Below, in pieces: positions 26,946-37,384 of a stretch of 64,000 bases of DNA (positions within the stretch are counted from its first letter, which is position 1; each line of letters opens with the position of its first letter). The notes beneath the pieces are model-generated. The model did not search any database. It was given only the letters and a program-made list of their open reading frames with translations, and was not told where the DNA came from. Position numbers and translations under genes: made by a program. The stretch lies in the NCBI GenBank assembly GCA_022827185.1, contig JAJDTM010000010.1, positions 62,001 to 126,000 of the forward strand, given 5' to 3'. The DNA comes from Candidatus Poribacteria bacterium (lineage in GTDB: Bacteria; Poribacteria; WGA-4E; WGA-3G).

Positions 26946-27566
26946 TTATTGCATCGGTGAAAAAGGCGCAGGCAGCAGGAGTTTGCTCTCCTGTGTGATG
27001 GGTCTGACGGAACCTTTAGGGGGCCAGACACCTTTCTCTCGTGTCTCTGCTCGGATTCGGGCGCGTTCTTCAAAACTCTTATATGCCCATATATGGATAA
27101 AATTGTTGACACCGCCGTATTCCGAGTACCAACAGCCTGCTAATGGTGAGAATTCCACGCGTTCGGGGATAGCTGCACCCCACGCTTCTAAAACTTGTGG
27201 CATGCCTTCAGAGGGATAGGTGTACAGACGCATCTCGTATAGCGGTCCGATGTCTTTTTCCCCCAAGGGTTCCATAAAAGGAGCTGGCAGATAAATCTCG
27301 GATACCATTGATACGATGAGATCACTGGTATCGGGAGGCCATACCGGGTTGGGTTCGGCTTCCGCAGCGCGTCGGATTTCTGCCCGCTGTTCAAGGCTTT
27401 CGTAGGGCCAAATGGCGACCATTTGATTTAATGGTCCGACTTCCGTATACCAATGTCCGCCGAGTTTCGAGAGTTCTTGGCGACCCGGTAGTTTTTTGCC
27501 GAAACGTTTCCAGTATTCTTGGAGTTGACCGAGTTTCAAGTTGTAGGTTCTTATCTCGTGGATCAC
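26946..27566 (-). CDS. NIPSNAP-family protein, two tandem domains
   Basis: 206 residues made of two related about 100-residue ferredoxin-like (dimeric alpha/beta barrel) domains. Each starts with an IRTYNLKLG/MRLYTYPSEG type strand and carries a GHWYTEVGPLNQMVAIW or GCWYSEYGGVNNFIHIW block, the NIPSNAP signature. Bacterial members have no firm function; small-molecule binding or a monooxygenase-like role has been proposed. A GGGCGT/ACGCCC hairpin near 26884-26898 follows the stop and may end transcription. Confidence 0.82.
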   Translation of the reverse strand: MIHEIRTYNLKLGQLQEYWKRFGKKLPGRQELSKLGGHWYTEVGPLNQMVAIWPYESLEQRAEIRRAAEAEPNPVWPPDTSDLIVSMVSEIYLPAPFMEPLGEKDIGPLYEMRLYTYPSEGMPQVLEAWGAAIPERVEFSPLAGCWYSEYGGVNNFIHIWAYKSFEERARIRAETREKGVWPPKGSVRPITQESKLLLPAPFSPMQ

Positions 27567-27607
27567 AACATACCTCCTGCGTTTGCCGCTGCATTCCGAG
27601 CGGAGTT

Positions 27608-27633
27608 ACGGCACACGGAGTGTGCCTACTACT
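27608..27633 (-). repeat. REP-like element: GTAGTAG plus GGCGCAC-type hairpin
   Basis: On the minus strand AGTAGTAG is followed by GGCACAC-tcc-GTGTGCC. The same 26-base sequence, one base different, occurs at 61181-61206. The TAG at 27629-27631 inside the element is the stop codon of the small membrane protein gene. Confidence 0.7.
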
Positions 27634-27766
27634 TTTCACCTTGCTTGCGAATTTCGACCAATTCTTCCAGAATACGCCTGTGAAGACGATGTAATTCAAG
27701 CCCTATTCCGATGCCGATGGCAGCGAAAACGCCTACTCCCAGAATAATCTTTGTTTTTAAGGACAT
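27629..27766 (-). CDS. Small single-pass membrane protein
   Basis: 45 residues starting MSLKTKIILGVGVFAA at the ATG 27764-27766, which has AGAGGAG 8 bases upstream. A longer frame in the same register lacks such a site and enters icd. A Gly/Ile-rich hydrophobic helix (about 7-24) is followed by a basic amphipathic tail (HRLHRRILEELVEIRKQG), so it should sit in the inner membrane with the tail in the cytoplasm. Its stop codon lies inside a REP-like repeat, so the original 3' end may have been altered. It lies 40 bases after icd on the same strand. Function unknown. Confidence 0.65.
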   Translation of the reverse strand: MSLKTKIILGVGVFAAIGIGIGLELHRLHRRILEELVEIRKQGEK

Positions 27767-27806
27767 GTGATGCTCCTCTGTTGGATATATGGTGAGGGTG
27801 TTTTCG

Positions 27807-29051
27807 CTAAAAGTTTTCGATGATCGCTGCACCGAATTCGGAGGTGCGGACCTTTGTCGCGCCTTCCATGAGACGCTCCAGATCGTAGGTGACCCGTTTT
27901 TGGAGGATGGTTTTCTCAAGTCCGTTGATAATCAGGTCAGCGGCTGCCTGCCAACCGATATGTTCCAGCATCATTACCGCGGAGAGGATGAGTGAACCTG
28001 GATTGACAACGTCTTGGTCGGTGTATTTTGGCGCGGTGCCGTGTGTCGCTTCAAAGAGAGCGACTTCGTCGCTGAGGTTACCGCCGGGTGCCATGCCGAT
28101 ACCGCCAACTTGTGCTGCCGCTGCGTCGGAGAGATAGTCGCCGTTCAAGTTCGGCGTGACGAGGACATCGTACTCGTCGGTTCGCGTTAAAATCTGCTGG
28201 AGCATGCTGTCGGCGATTCGGTCATTGACGATAATCTTGCCTTCAGGACACTTACCGTCATAATTGCTATAGAGTTCGTCTTCCGTGATGGTTTGCTCGG
28301 CGAATTCCGCTTTGGCGAGTTCATATCCCCAGGCACTGAACGCGCCTTCGGTAAACTTCATGATGTTACCTTTATGGACAAAAGTGACACTGCGTCTATC
28401 GTGGTCGATTGCGTACTGGATCGCCATGCGTGCTAAGCGTTTCGTGGCGAAAATGCTGATCGGTTTTATGCCGACACCCGAATCTTCGCGGATCTCTACA
28501 CCCATTTCGGAGCGGAGCAGTTCAATAACTTTTTTGACTTCCGGTGTGCCTTGTTCCCATTCAATACCGGCGTAGACATCCTCAGTGTTCTCACGGAAGA
28601 TAACGACATCCATCTTTTCGGGGTGCGTAACGGGGGCAGGGACACCTTGGAAGTAGCGGACGGGACGGACACATGCGTAGAGTTCAAGTACTTGACGCAA
28701 GGTCACGTTTAAACTCCGAAACCCACCACCGACAGGTGTCGTCAATGGTCCCTTTAAAGCGACACGGAAGTATTCGATTGCGTCAAAAGTATCTTGTGGC
28801 AGCCATTCGTTGTACTTTGCCATGGCGTTTTCGCCAGCATAGACATCAAACCAGACGATCCGTTTTTCACCGTTGTAAGCCGTCTGGACAGCTGTATCAA
28901 CGACGCGGCGCGTCACTTTCATGATGTCTCGCCCGATGCCGTCCCCTTCAATGACGGGGATAATAGGTTCATTCGGTACGACGAGTTGCCCGTCAACGAA
29001 TCCTATTCTTTCACCCTCTTTTGGTACTGTTAATTGCTCTAATTCAATCAC
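27807..29051 (-). CDS. icd: NADP-dependent isocitrate dehydrogenase
   Basis: 414 residues, the bacterial Icd length, starting at GTG 29049-29051 with AAAGGA upstream. Signature stretches are [13 protein letters not shown], the substrate loop [12 protein letters not shown] (with the regulatory Ser), [30 protein letters not shown] and the coenzyme block [16 protein letters not shown]. It converts isocitrate to 2-oxoglutarate, the co-substrate used by the many PhyH oxygenases here. The divergent citrate synthase gene lies just upstream on the same strand, suggesting a TCA pair. Confidence 0.95.
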   Translation of the reverse strand: MIELEQLTVPKEGERIGFVDGQLVVPNEPIIPVIEGDGIGRDIMKVTRRVVDTAVQTAYNGEKRIVWFDVYAGENAMAKYNEWLPQDTFDAIEYFRVALKGPLTTPVGGGFRSLNVTLRQVLELYACVRPVRYFQGVPAPVTHPEKMDVVIFRENTEDVYAGIEWEQGTPEVKKVIELLRSEMGVEIREDSGVGIKPISIFATKRLARMAIQYAIDHDRRSVTFVHKGNIMKFTEGAFSAWGYELAKAEFAEQTITEDELYSNYDGKCPEGKIIVNDRIADSMLQQILTRTDEYDVLVTPNLNGDYLSDAAAAQVGGIGMAPGGNLSDEVALFEATHGTAPKYTDQDVVNPGSLILSAVMMLEHIGWQAAADLIINGLEKTILQKRVTYDLERLMEGATKVRTSEFGAAIIENF

Positions 29052-29070
29052 TGGTATTCCTTTCTAAATA

Positions 29071-29152
29071 GTTATCGGTTTTTAGTTAAAGAGAGAATTC
29101 GTTAAACCGAGGTCTCTTTTAACTGATAACTGAGGACTGAAAACTGATAACC
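29071..29152. repeat. Inverted heptamer repeat with TCTCTT core
   Basis: Left arm GTTATCGGTTTTTAGTTAAAGAGA pairs imperfectly with TCTCTTTTAACTGATAAC and following AACTGA/GATAACC heptamer units. The same design occurs at 62970-63045. It fills the icd to citrate-synthase gap. Confidence 0.55.
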
Positions 29153-29153
29153 T

Positions 29154-30704
29154 CTAAAAGGCGTTCGCGCTTGCCATCCGTTTATGTAACGCCACGACTT
29201 CGTTTGCGATTGTCATATCGTCAGTCGGGGTTGGGATGACCTCTGGGGCTGGTGGTATAACGGGTCGGATAATCTTCAACGGGAGTTGTTCGCGGGCATC
29301 CATCATCCAACCGAAGCCTCGGAAGATGTAGGTTAATAGCGTTCTATCGCTTTCATAGATGTCCAATCCCTCTTGGACTGCCCATCCACCGAAATCGGTG
29401 TTCGGCGTTAATCGGAGAGGTGGTTCGTTTTCACGTCCCGGGCGGACGAAACCTTCAATGAAAGCGAGTTGATAAATCCGTTGGATAATACCCAACCGTT
29501 TTTTCTGGCTGTCGTTGAGTTGAATATCGCCGTTATCAACAGCCTCAAGAAACGGGTTAAAATAGATAGCGGGTCGAGGGTCTTGCTGGATTTCATCGGC
29601 GCGTCCGGCAGCGGCGATTTCTGGGTGTCCGAAAGTCGGTAGTGCGGATTGCATCCGTTCATAGATCGCGGTTTCAAGTGCATCGGCATCCAGTGGTTCG
29701 ATTTGATTGATAAATGTCGTCATATCGTGGATAGCACCGAAATGCCGATCGCCATCCAAAGCCATCTGTGCAGCAACAAAAAAGTCGGAGACCGCACTGG
29801 TGTGCAAAGTCGCAAGATAGCGAGCAACGACGTTAGACCCTGCAGAACCGTGGTGTGTCTGTATAACCCCCATCCGTTCTAAGATATTCGCTTCAACAGT
29901 ACTCGCTTCACGTCCCAAGAGGAGACTATAGCACGTTTGGAAGGCGGTCTTTTCACTTTTCTGGTGTGCGTTTATCAGGTCGGTGGCGCGCATCGCGAGG
30001 ACCTGTGGATGGAGCGCGGTGTTCTCTCGGAGTTGATGCCGCATATACGCGGAAACTGTCCCTACAGCGACATTCTCCATGTGTGTTTCAATCAATTCGA
30101 GCAGGAGTGCATCGGGTTCTCGTGTACCGTTAATGCCTTTCTGATCTGGAATACTCAGTTTACGGAGTGTTGAGAAGTGTTGAATGGCAGCTTCGGGACC
30201 GGCGTTAGGGAAGGCTTTAGCAAATTCGGCGACCTGATTGACGAGGCGTTGTTCACCGGTTAGACTCGCTCTGCGATTTGTAATAAATTCATAAAATTTC
30301 GTATCTATTAAATCCGACAGTACCGCTGCCTCATCAAGTCCACTATCATCCGTTCCGGGTCGTCTGCCGAAAAGCCCGGCGAAGATAACAGCTGCGGGGC
30401 TGAGTTTATCTGCGACGATTTCACTTTCGGACACAATACCGCGGATCGCAAAACTGCGGATATTCAAAGTTATTTGTGTGCCGTCACAATCGACGACGGT
30501 TTTGTGTAGTACCGGATTCGCGAAAACGGTCGTAGATTGGGGCATCGAACTGAAACCGTTGAGTACCGCTGCAATTTTATCCTCTCCTAACTCAATTGCC
30601 CTATTCAAGGAATCTGTTACCGGTGTATGTGTCGAGGTTTCTGGCACCTCTGACAGGATTTCTCGGAGTGCGGCTTCCTGCGTTGCCTCCAAATTCTTGT
30701 TCAA
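29154..30704 (-). CDS. Divergent citrate synthase-like protein
   Basis: 516 residues from a TTG start (30702-30704) with AAGGAG 9 bases upstream. It is longer than usual (about 430) because of N-terminal and C-terminal extensions. The large-domain core is recognisable: ERMGVIQTHHGSAGSN (catalytic-type His 284/285), then GDRHFGAIHD (His321, replacing G-P-L-H-G-G) and FGHPEI with QQDPRPA (Asp375). The three catalytic positions are kept, but the family GHRVY arginine is replaced by Pro. Location beside icd supports condensation of acetyl-CoA with oxaloacetate, though 2-methylcitrate synthase or another acyl-CoA substrate is possible. Confidence 0.7.
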   Translation of the reverse strand: MNKNLEATQEAALREILSEVPETSTHTPVTDSLNRAIELGEDKIAAVLNGFSSMPQSTTVFANPVLHKTVVDCDGTQITLNIRSFAIRGIVSESEIVADKLSPAAVIFAGLFGRRPGTDDSGLDEAAVLSDLIDTKFYEFITNRRASLTGEQRLVNQVAEFAKAFPNAGPEAAIQHFSTLRKLSIPDQKGINGTREPDALLLELIETHMENVAVGTVSAYMRHQLRENTALHPQVLAMRATDLINAHQKSEKTAFQTCYSLLLGREASTVEANILERMGVIQTHHGSAGSNVVARYLATLHTSAVSDFFVAAQMALDGDRHFGAIHDMTTFINQIEPLDADALETAIYERMQSALPTFGHPEIAAAGRADEIQQDPRPAIYFNPFLEAVDNGDIQLNDSQKKRLGIIQRIYQLAFIEGFVRPGRENEPPLRLTPNTDFGGWAVQEGLDIYESDRTLLTYIFRGFGWMMDAREQLPLKIIRPVIPPAPEVIPTPTDDMTIANEVVALHKRMASANAF

Positions 30705-30921
30705 AATGAGTTCTCCTTCGTTGGATATTTAATAATACGTTCCGTCTTGCAAACTTCACCGAAATTTTAATTCATCCGGATCCACACAACCATCTTTCAC
30801 GCGACGAGCGGGTGAGGTGCTCCAATTTCCGTTTTCTGTTTAAAAAGGTTCTGATTAACGCGTGTCAAATCTATAATATTTTATCAGAATTCTGATTAAA
30901 AGTCAAGAGAAAATTGGAAAA

Positions 30922-30961
30922 TGGTTATCAGTTATCAGTTATCGGTTATCAGTTGTCAGTC
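30922..30961. repeat. Degenerate heptamer array (GTTATCA)
   Basis: Five to six consecutive 7-base units: GTTATCA, GTTATCA, GTTATCG, GTTATCA, GTTGTCA, GTCAAAG. Related arrays occur at about 38271-38297, 62970-63045 and 63803-63830. Confidence 0.7.
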
Positions 30962-30995
30962 AAAGGGATAAATAGCTCCTTGATTGCTAAGGTTT

Positions 30996-31026
30996 CTGCA
31001 GGCGGGGTTTGAAACCCCGCCTGCAG
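30996..31026. repeat. 31-base perfect palindrome, dispersed repeat copy 1
   Basis: CTGCAGGCGGGGTTT, central G, then its exact complement. A second copy with the same GCAGGCGGGGTTT arms lies at 56850-56876. Confidence 0.8.
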
Positions 31027-31267
31027 TGGGGCATGGGTTATCCGATCCATAAACGTATCCTTTTAAAGGTTAATTTTGCGGAAACTGGTAATCTTGCATT
31101 AAAATTTGACTTGCAGAAATGCGGATTTTGTAGTATCATTATTAACGAACGTATTTGATTAAGGGGCGGCCGCGCGTACCAACACTACAGCAAGCTTACA
31201 ACATATATCGGTGGCGCGCTGCACGGTACCCTGCATTCTATTTTTCTACAGATAAGGAGCTAACTAC

Positions 31268-31588
31268 ATGCGCAATGAAGCATTAGGAATGGTTGAAACA
31301 CGCGGACTCGTCGGGGCAGTTGAGGCTGCCGACACTATGGTGAAAGCCGCAAACGTCAAGTTGGTTGGAAAAGAACAGGTCGGTGGTGGTTTTGTCACCG
31401 TCATGGTTCGCGGAGATGTTGGTGCGGTGCAAGCCGCGACGGATGCTGGAGCAGAAGCCGCGAAATCGGTCGGCGAATTAGTGTCGGTACACGTCATCCC
31501 TCGCCCACATTCAGATGTGGAGACTATTCTCGGCGGAAGCGGTGGCAGCAGCGCGAGCGCGGAAGAACCGAAGAGTAGTAGCAAATAA
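31268..31588 (+). CDS. Bacterial microcompartment hexameric shell protein (BMC-H)
   Basis: 106 residues, start ATG 31268 with AAGGAG 8 bases upstream. One BMC domain: [26 protein letters not shown], then the [19 protein letters not shown] strand-helix and [14 protein letters not shown], the PduA/CcmK pattern. The tail is Gly/Ser-rich. Such proteins tile as hexamers to form the facets of a protein shell around an aldehyde-producing pathway, their pores passing small polar metabolites. The aldehyde dehydrogenase gene follows after 144 bases. No pentameric vertex gene or second shell gene is in the window. Confidence 0.95.
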   Translation: MRNEALGMVETRGLVGAVEAADTMVKAANVKLVGKEQVGGGFVTVMVRGDVGAVQAATDAGAEAAKSVGELVSVHVIPRPHSDVETILGGSGGSSASAEEPKSSSK

Positions 31589-31732
31589 ATCGGCTTTGTA
31601 GGGCGGGGATGACTTTCTCGCCTTTGCCCTACGCCGCTTTACCAGAGAACATGTTAGCATCGCCACGGGTTCTGTATCTAAGGTGCCGCCTCGTGGTTTT
31701 ACTACGTTCTCCTTGAGGTACTGGAGGGCTGA

Positions 31733-33160
31733 ATGGCACAAATTGACGAAAAACAGATTGAAGAAATTGTTTCTCAAGTCTTGAGAACGCTGCAACAAAA
31801 TGGGGCGGCGACAGCACAACCTACGCCATCCGCTGGCGCGAGTTCCGGCCGGGCAGGAGTCTTTTCAACAGCGGAAGCGGCGATCACAGCCGCGAAAACA
31901 GCACAAGCAGCATTCGTTAAGCTTGGGTTTGCGAAAAGACGCGAAATTGTTGACGCGATCAAAGAGGTTTCGCTCGCGAATGCGAAACGGCTTGCTGATT
32001 TGGCAGTGCAAGATACGAATATGGGTAATGCGACGCACAAGGTGATGAAAAATGAGGGTGCCGTAACACTTTCACCCGGCGTTGAGGATCTGATCTCGGA
32101 ATCGATATCGGGCGACGCAGGAACACTTCTCATTGAATATGTCCCTTTTGGCGTTATCAATTCAATCACACCCACCACGAATCCGACATCAACGGTGATC
32201 AACCACGCGATTATAATGCTATCGGCAGGCAACGCTGTTGTCTTCAGTCCGCACCCGAATGCGCGTGACTGCACCGAAGAGACGATGCATGTCATCAACG
32301 AGGCGATCGTTAAGGCAGGCGGTCCCGCGAATCTGCTCACCTCCGTTGAAAATGCGAGTCTACGGACCGCAAAAGAGATCATGGAGCATCCCGACATTTC
32401 TATGCTCGTCGCTACTGGTGGTGCATCCGTCGTGCGAACAGCATTATCAAGTGGCAAAAAGACAATCGCCGCCGGTCCTGGCAACCCTCCCGCGATTGTT
32501 GACGAAACCGCTGATCTTCAGCAAGCAGCAAAGCATGTCATCGCAGGCACCAGCTTCGATAACAACCTGCTCTGTATCGGTGAAAAGGCACTCTTTGTCA
32601 TCGAGTCCGTTGCGAATGAGACGGTTCGAGAACTCACACAGAACGGCGGACATTTGTTGAATGCAAACCAACGCGAGGCATTGGAAGCGGTCGTCACTGA
32701 AAAAGGCGAATCAAACAAGGAATACATCGGCAAAGATGCGGCGACTATCTTGAACGCCGCTGGTATTACTGCCCCGGCACAGACAGTCGCTATTGTCGTA
32801 GAGGTTCCGGCAGACCACGACTTTGTGATCAACGAATACTTGATGCCGATCCTGCCAGTCGTTCGGTGCCGCGATTTCGACGAGGCGTTGGCAGGTGCAG
32901 TGAGAGCGGAGGGCGGACGCGGACATACCGCAGTGCTGCATACGAATAACACCGAGCGGATTACGCAATTCAACAAAGTGATGGATTGCAGCGTTGTGGT
33001 TATTAACGCACCTTCTTACGCGTCCTGTGGACTTGAAGGCGAAGGATTCTTGGCGATGACGATCGCGGGTCCAACAGGCGAAGGATATACCCGTCCACGC
33101 ACTTTTACACGTCAGCGACGATTAACGATCGCAAACAATTTGTCAGCACATACACTGTGA
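31733..33160 (+). CDS. CoA-acylating aldehyde dehydrogenase of a microcompartment (PduP/EutE type)
   Basis: 475 residues. The N-terminal IDEKQIEEIVSQVLRTL (about 4-20) is an amphipathic encapsulation helix, followed by a flexible Ala/Ser/Gly linker to residue 45. The dehydrogenase core has the CoA/NAD region VINSITPTTNPTS, GPGNPPAIVDE and the catalytic Cys281 in DNNLLCIGEK. It would turn an aldehyde plus CoA and NAD into acyl-CoA inside the shell. Acetaldehyde, propionaldehyde or lactaldehyde are possible. The signature enzyme that makes the aldehyde is not nearby. A perfect 19-base palindrome abuts the stop codon. Confidence 0.93.
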   Translation: MAQIDEKQIEEIVSQVLRTLQQNGAATAQPTPSAGASSGRAGVFSTAEAAITAAKTAQAAFVKLGFAKRREIVDAIKEVSLANAKRLADLAVQDTNMGNATHKVMKNEGAVTLSPGVEDLISESISGDAGTLLIEYVPFGVINSITPTTNPTSTVINHAIIMLSAGNAVVFSPHPNARDCTEETMHVINEAIVKAGGPANLLTSVENASLRTAKEIMEHPDISMLVATGGASVVRTALSSGKKTIAAGPGNPPAIVDETADLQQAAKHVIAGTSFDNNLLCIGEKALFVIESVANETVRELTQNGGHLLNANQREALEAVVTEKGESNKEYIGKDAATILNAAGITAPAQTVAIVVEVPADHDFVINEYLMPILPVVRCRDFDEALAGAVRAEGGRGHTAVLHTNNTERITQFNKVMDCSVVVINAPSYASCGLEGEGFLAMTIAGPTGEGYTRPRTFTRQRRLTIANNLSAHTL

Positions 33161-33179
33161 CGCAAATAGACTATTTGCG
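33161..33179 (+). terminator. Palindrome directly after the aldehyde dehydrogenase stop
   Basis: CGCAAATAG-A-CTATTTGCG begins at the base after the TGA. Stem 9 bp; no T-run follows closely, so a terminator or mRNA 3'-end role is only tentative. Confidence 0.4.
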
Positions 33180-33270
33180 ACTGGTCGAGGTCGTTTAAAA
33201 TTCTTCCGTCAAATCCCCATGCTTTAGCTTGTGGGATGTAGACGGCGAAGCATCCGATTAAAAAATAAAC

Positions 33271-33300
33271 TTGATACTCCCAGAAAAAATGTAGTATAAT
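33271..33300 (+). promoter_or_regulatory. Promoter of tnpB
   Basis: TTGATA (33271-33276), 18-base spacer, consensus TATAAT (33295-33300). The -10 is followed by the small palindrome TGATAGTATCA. The start would be near 33307, leaving a structured leader of about 95 bases. Confidence 0.65.
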
Positions 33301-33315
33301 GATAGTATCATGTTG

Positions 33316-33374
33316 GAAACCAGCAGACTCTGCGTAGTCTCTCGGCTACGTGCTGGTTTCCTCCCACGTAGTAG
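33316..33374 (+). promoter_or_regulatory. Two mutually exclusive hairpins in the tnpB leader
   Basis: GAAACCAGCA (33316-33325) pairs with TGCTGGTTTC (33351-33360). GCTACGTG inside its 3' half can instead pair with CACGTAG just downstream (about 33365-33371). The two foldings exclude each other, as in attenuator-like leaders; whether they act is unknown. Confidence 0.45.
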
Positions 33375-33402
33375 CGAATAAAAGCGTGATACGTGATATA
33401 CC

Positions 33403-34515
33403 ATGAGAAAAGCCCGCAAATACAAACTTCAGGATCAATCTAATACGATCAAGCTTGGCAACATGCTTGACGATATGTGGGGTATCCATCTCCATATCAT
33501 GCGTTTACAACGTAGGTATTACCGGATGTTTGGTAAGAACCTATCAGCGTTTCGCCTCAATGCCCATGTTGCGAAGCTCAAAAAGCGGACAAAACCGCAC
33601 TGGGCAGCCTTGCCGAGTCAAGTTGTGCAGGACGTTGTTTTGCGCTATGGTAAATCGCAAGGTGCTTTTCTTGATAATATCAAAGACCGCAAAGCGGGTA
33701 AAACGACGCGTAAAGTCGGCAGACCGAAAATCCAACCGCGTCATAAATACAACTCTATGACCTTTACACAAGCGGGCTACGAACTTGAAGGAAATCGTAT
33801 CAAAATCAACTGTATAGACACATGGTTTTCCTTTCACAAACACCGTGATTTGATAGGCACAATCAAGACGATTACAATCAAACGCGATAAGTGCGGCGAC
33901 TACTGGCTCTGCTTTTCGTGCGAGAATGTTGACGATTCCGAACCGAAACCCAAGACGGGTAAGAGCGCAGGGTTTGATTACGGAAACAAAACATTCCTGA
34001 CAAGCGACGCAGGCAATAAGATAAAATCCCCGCAGTTTTTCAAACAATCACTCAACACGTTGCGATCTCTCAGCAAAGCACTGAGTCGTAAAGTCAAAGG
34101 TTCTAACAATTGGTATCGTGCGTGTCGTGCTTTGGCAAGGCAACATAGAAAAGTTGCCAGACAAAGAGCAGATTGGCAATGGAAACTTGCCACCGAACTT
34201 TGCCAAGAGTTTGACACACTCATTTTTGAAACGCTGAACCTTGACGGTATGAAAAGGCTTTGGGGTCGTAAAGTCTCTGACCATGCCTTCTACCAGTTTC
34301 TTCAAATACTCGAACAAAAGTGTGCCAAGCACGGTAAAACCTTTGAAAAAATCAATCAATGGACAGCAACGACGAAACCTTGCAGTGATTGTGGCTACCA
34401 TAACAAAGAACTCTCTCTTTCGGATAGACAGTGGACGTGTCCCGAATGTGGTTCACACCACGATAGAGACGTCAACGCTGCGATCAATATCAAACGGGCA
34501 GGCTTGGCTGCCTAA
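33403..34515 (+). CDS. tnpB: TnpB RNA-guided nuclease (IS605 OrfB)
   Basis: 370 residues. The RuvC-like centre is complete: D192 (GFDYGNKTF), E276 (LIFETLNLDGM) and D356 (HDRDVNAAINI). The zinc finger C327-x2-C330 and C346-x2-C349 lies between the second and third motifs. TnpB proteins cut DNA next to a short transposon-adjacent motif under guidance of an RNA from the element's right end, and so retain the element at excised sites. Intact length and motifs suggest an active enzyme. It lies between the microcompartment pair and ligA. Confidence 0.93.
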   Translation: MRKARKYKLQDQSNTIKLGNMLDDMWGIHLHIMRLQRRYYRMFGKNLSAFRLNAHVAKLKKRTKPHWAALPSQVVQDVVLRYGKSQGAFLDNIKDRKAGKTTRKVGRPKIQPRHKYNSMTFTQAGYELEGNRIKINCIDTWFSFHKHRDLIGTIKTITIKRDKCGDYWLCFSCENVDDSEPKPKTGKSAGFDYGNKTFLTSDAGNKIKSPQFFKQSLNTLRSLSKALSRKVKGSNNWYRACRALARQHRKVARQRADWQWKLATELCQEFDTLIFETLNLDGMKRLWGRKVSDHAFYQFLQILEQKCAKHGKTFEKINQWTATTKPCSDCGYHNKELSLSDRQWTCPECGSHHDRDVNAAINIKRAGLAA

Positions 34516-34627
34516 AGTGGAGCGACAGTCAGACGGTGGACTCTCTGAGAAAACCGCAGTTGCGAGGAAGCACAAGCCCCAACCTTTAGGTTGTGGGTAC
34601 CTTGACAATTCTTCCCAAACCGGATAA

Positions 34628-36637
<2,010 letters not shown>

Positions 36638-36670
36638 CCGCACACCCATTGAAGTCAACTTTCTTCTTTG

Positions 36671-37351
36671 TCACTCAGACGAATTGTTGTAATATGCACA
36701 CGATTCCCGCAAACGACATTCTTGACAGTTTGGCGTTTTCTTATGGCAGATTCTGGCACCGTGTCCAACAATTAATGCATGGTATTCGTTGAAGAGATCG
36801 ACATCATGCGGGAGGTTGTCCATAAACAGGGCGCGGAGTTTGGCATAATTGTATCTCCCTTCAACCCATCCTAATCGCGAGAAGAGTCTATAGGTATAGG
36901 AATCGACGACAAAACTCGGTTTACCCGCAGCGTAGAGGATAATCGTATCCGCCGTTTCGGGACCGACACCGTAGATGGAGAGCAGCTCTTCACGTAATTC
37001 GGGGACATCTTGCTGAAACATTACGTGCATGGGACGCTCCGTAATATAATCCACAAACGCACGCACTTTCAGTGCCTTCATACGAAAATAGCGCGAGGGT
37101 CGGATCAGTCGCTCCAATGCGGCTTGGCTGATAGAGGCTATCTCTTCTGGTGTAAAGGCACCAGCGTTTTTGAGATTGTCCATCGCCTTTTCGACATTGC
37201 GCCACGATGTGGCTTGTGTTAGAATTGCACCGAGTGCTACCTCAAACGGTGTATCTGCGGGCCACCATTTACGATGTCCGTGTTGCGCGAGCAATTGATT
37301 ATAGAGCGAAAATAGTTTTTCGGTTATATTATCTTCATATAGTATTTGCAT
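36671..37351 (-). CDS. HhH-GPD DNA glycosylase, MagIII-like
   Basis: 226 residues from the ATG 37349-37351 (GAGGAT 9 bases upstream); a TTG 21 bases earlier is less likely. Endonuclease III fold: helix-hairpin-helix YGVGPETADTIILY, catalytic Asp in SFVVDSYTY, and a C-terminal 4Fe-4S site C-x6-C-x2-C-x5-C (CHKKTPNCQEC). The Lys that gives Nth its AP-lyase activity is replaced by Glu (GPETAD), as in the monofunctional 3-methyladenine glycosylase MagIII. It probably removes alkylated bases. Convergent with ligA. Confidence 0.8.
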   Translation of the reverse strand: MQILYEDNITEKLFSLYNQLLAQHGHRKWWPADTPFEVALGAILTQATSWRNVEKAMDNLKNAGAFTPEEIASISQAALERLIRPSRYFRMKALKVRAFVDYITERPMHVMFQQDVPELREELLSIYGVGPETADTIILYAAGKPSFVVDSYTYRLFSRLGWVEGRYNYAKLRALFMDNLPHDVDLFNEYHALIVGHGARICHKKTPNCQECRLRESCAYYNNSSE

Positions 37352-37384
37352 GCGTAGATAATCCTCTAACAAAAAGGGAAAATT

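Larger units (their letters stand above)
30705..31267. other. 563-base intergenic region upstream of the microcompartment genes
   Basis: No gene seen. It holds a degenerate GTTATCA heptamer array (about 30922-30961), a 31-base palindrome (30996-31026) and, nearer the shell-protein gene, TTGACT near 31101 followed by TAGTAT near 31126 as a weak promoter candidate (19-base spacing). A leader of over 100 bases precedes AAGGAG at 31254-31259. Confidence 0.6.
33199..34615 (+). mobile_element. Solo IS200/IS605-type element carrying only tnpB
   Basis: Both ends show the same subterminal hairpin: left 33215-33235 (CCCCATGCTTTAGC then TTGTGGG) and right 34577-34597 (CCCCAACCTTTAGG then TTGTGGG), each with a bulge on the 3' arm. 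AATTCTTCC stands outside both hairpins (33199-33207 and 34607-34615). Exact ends are not certain, as these elements make no target duplication. No tnpA (HUH transposase) is present, so movement would need one elsewhere. The 3' end of such elements yields the guide (omega) RNA of TnpB. Confidence 0.75.

Noticed and set aside
31774..32484. 236-codon minus-strand frame opposite the aldehyde dehydrogenase
   Set aside because: Shadow of a high-confidence enzyme gene.
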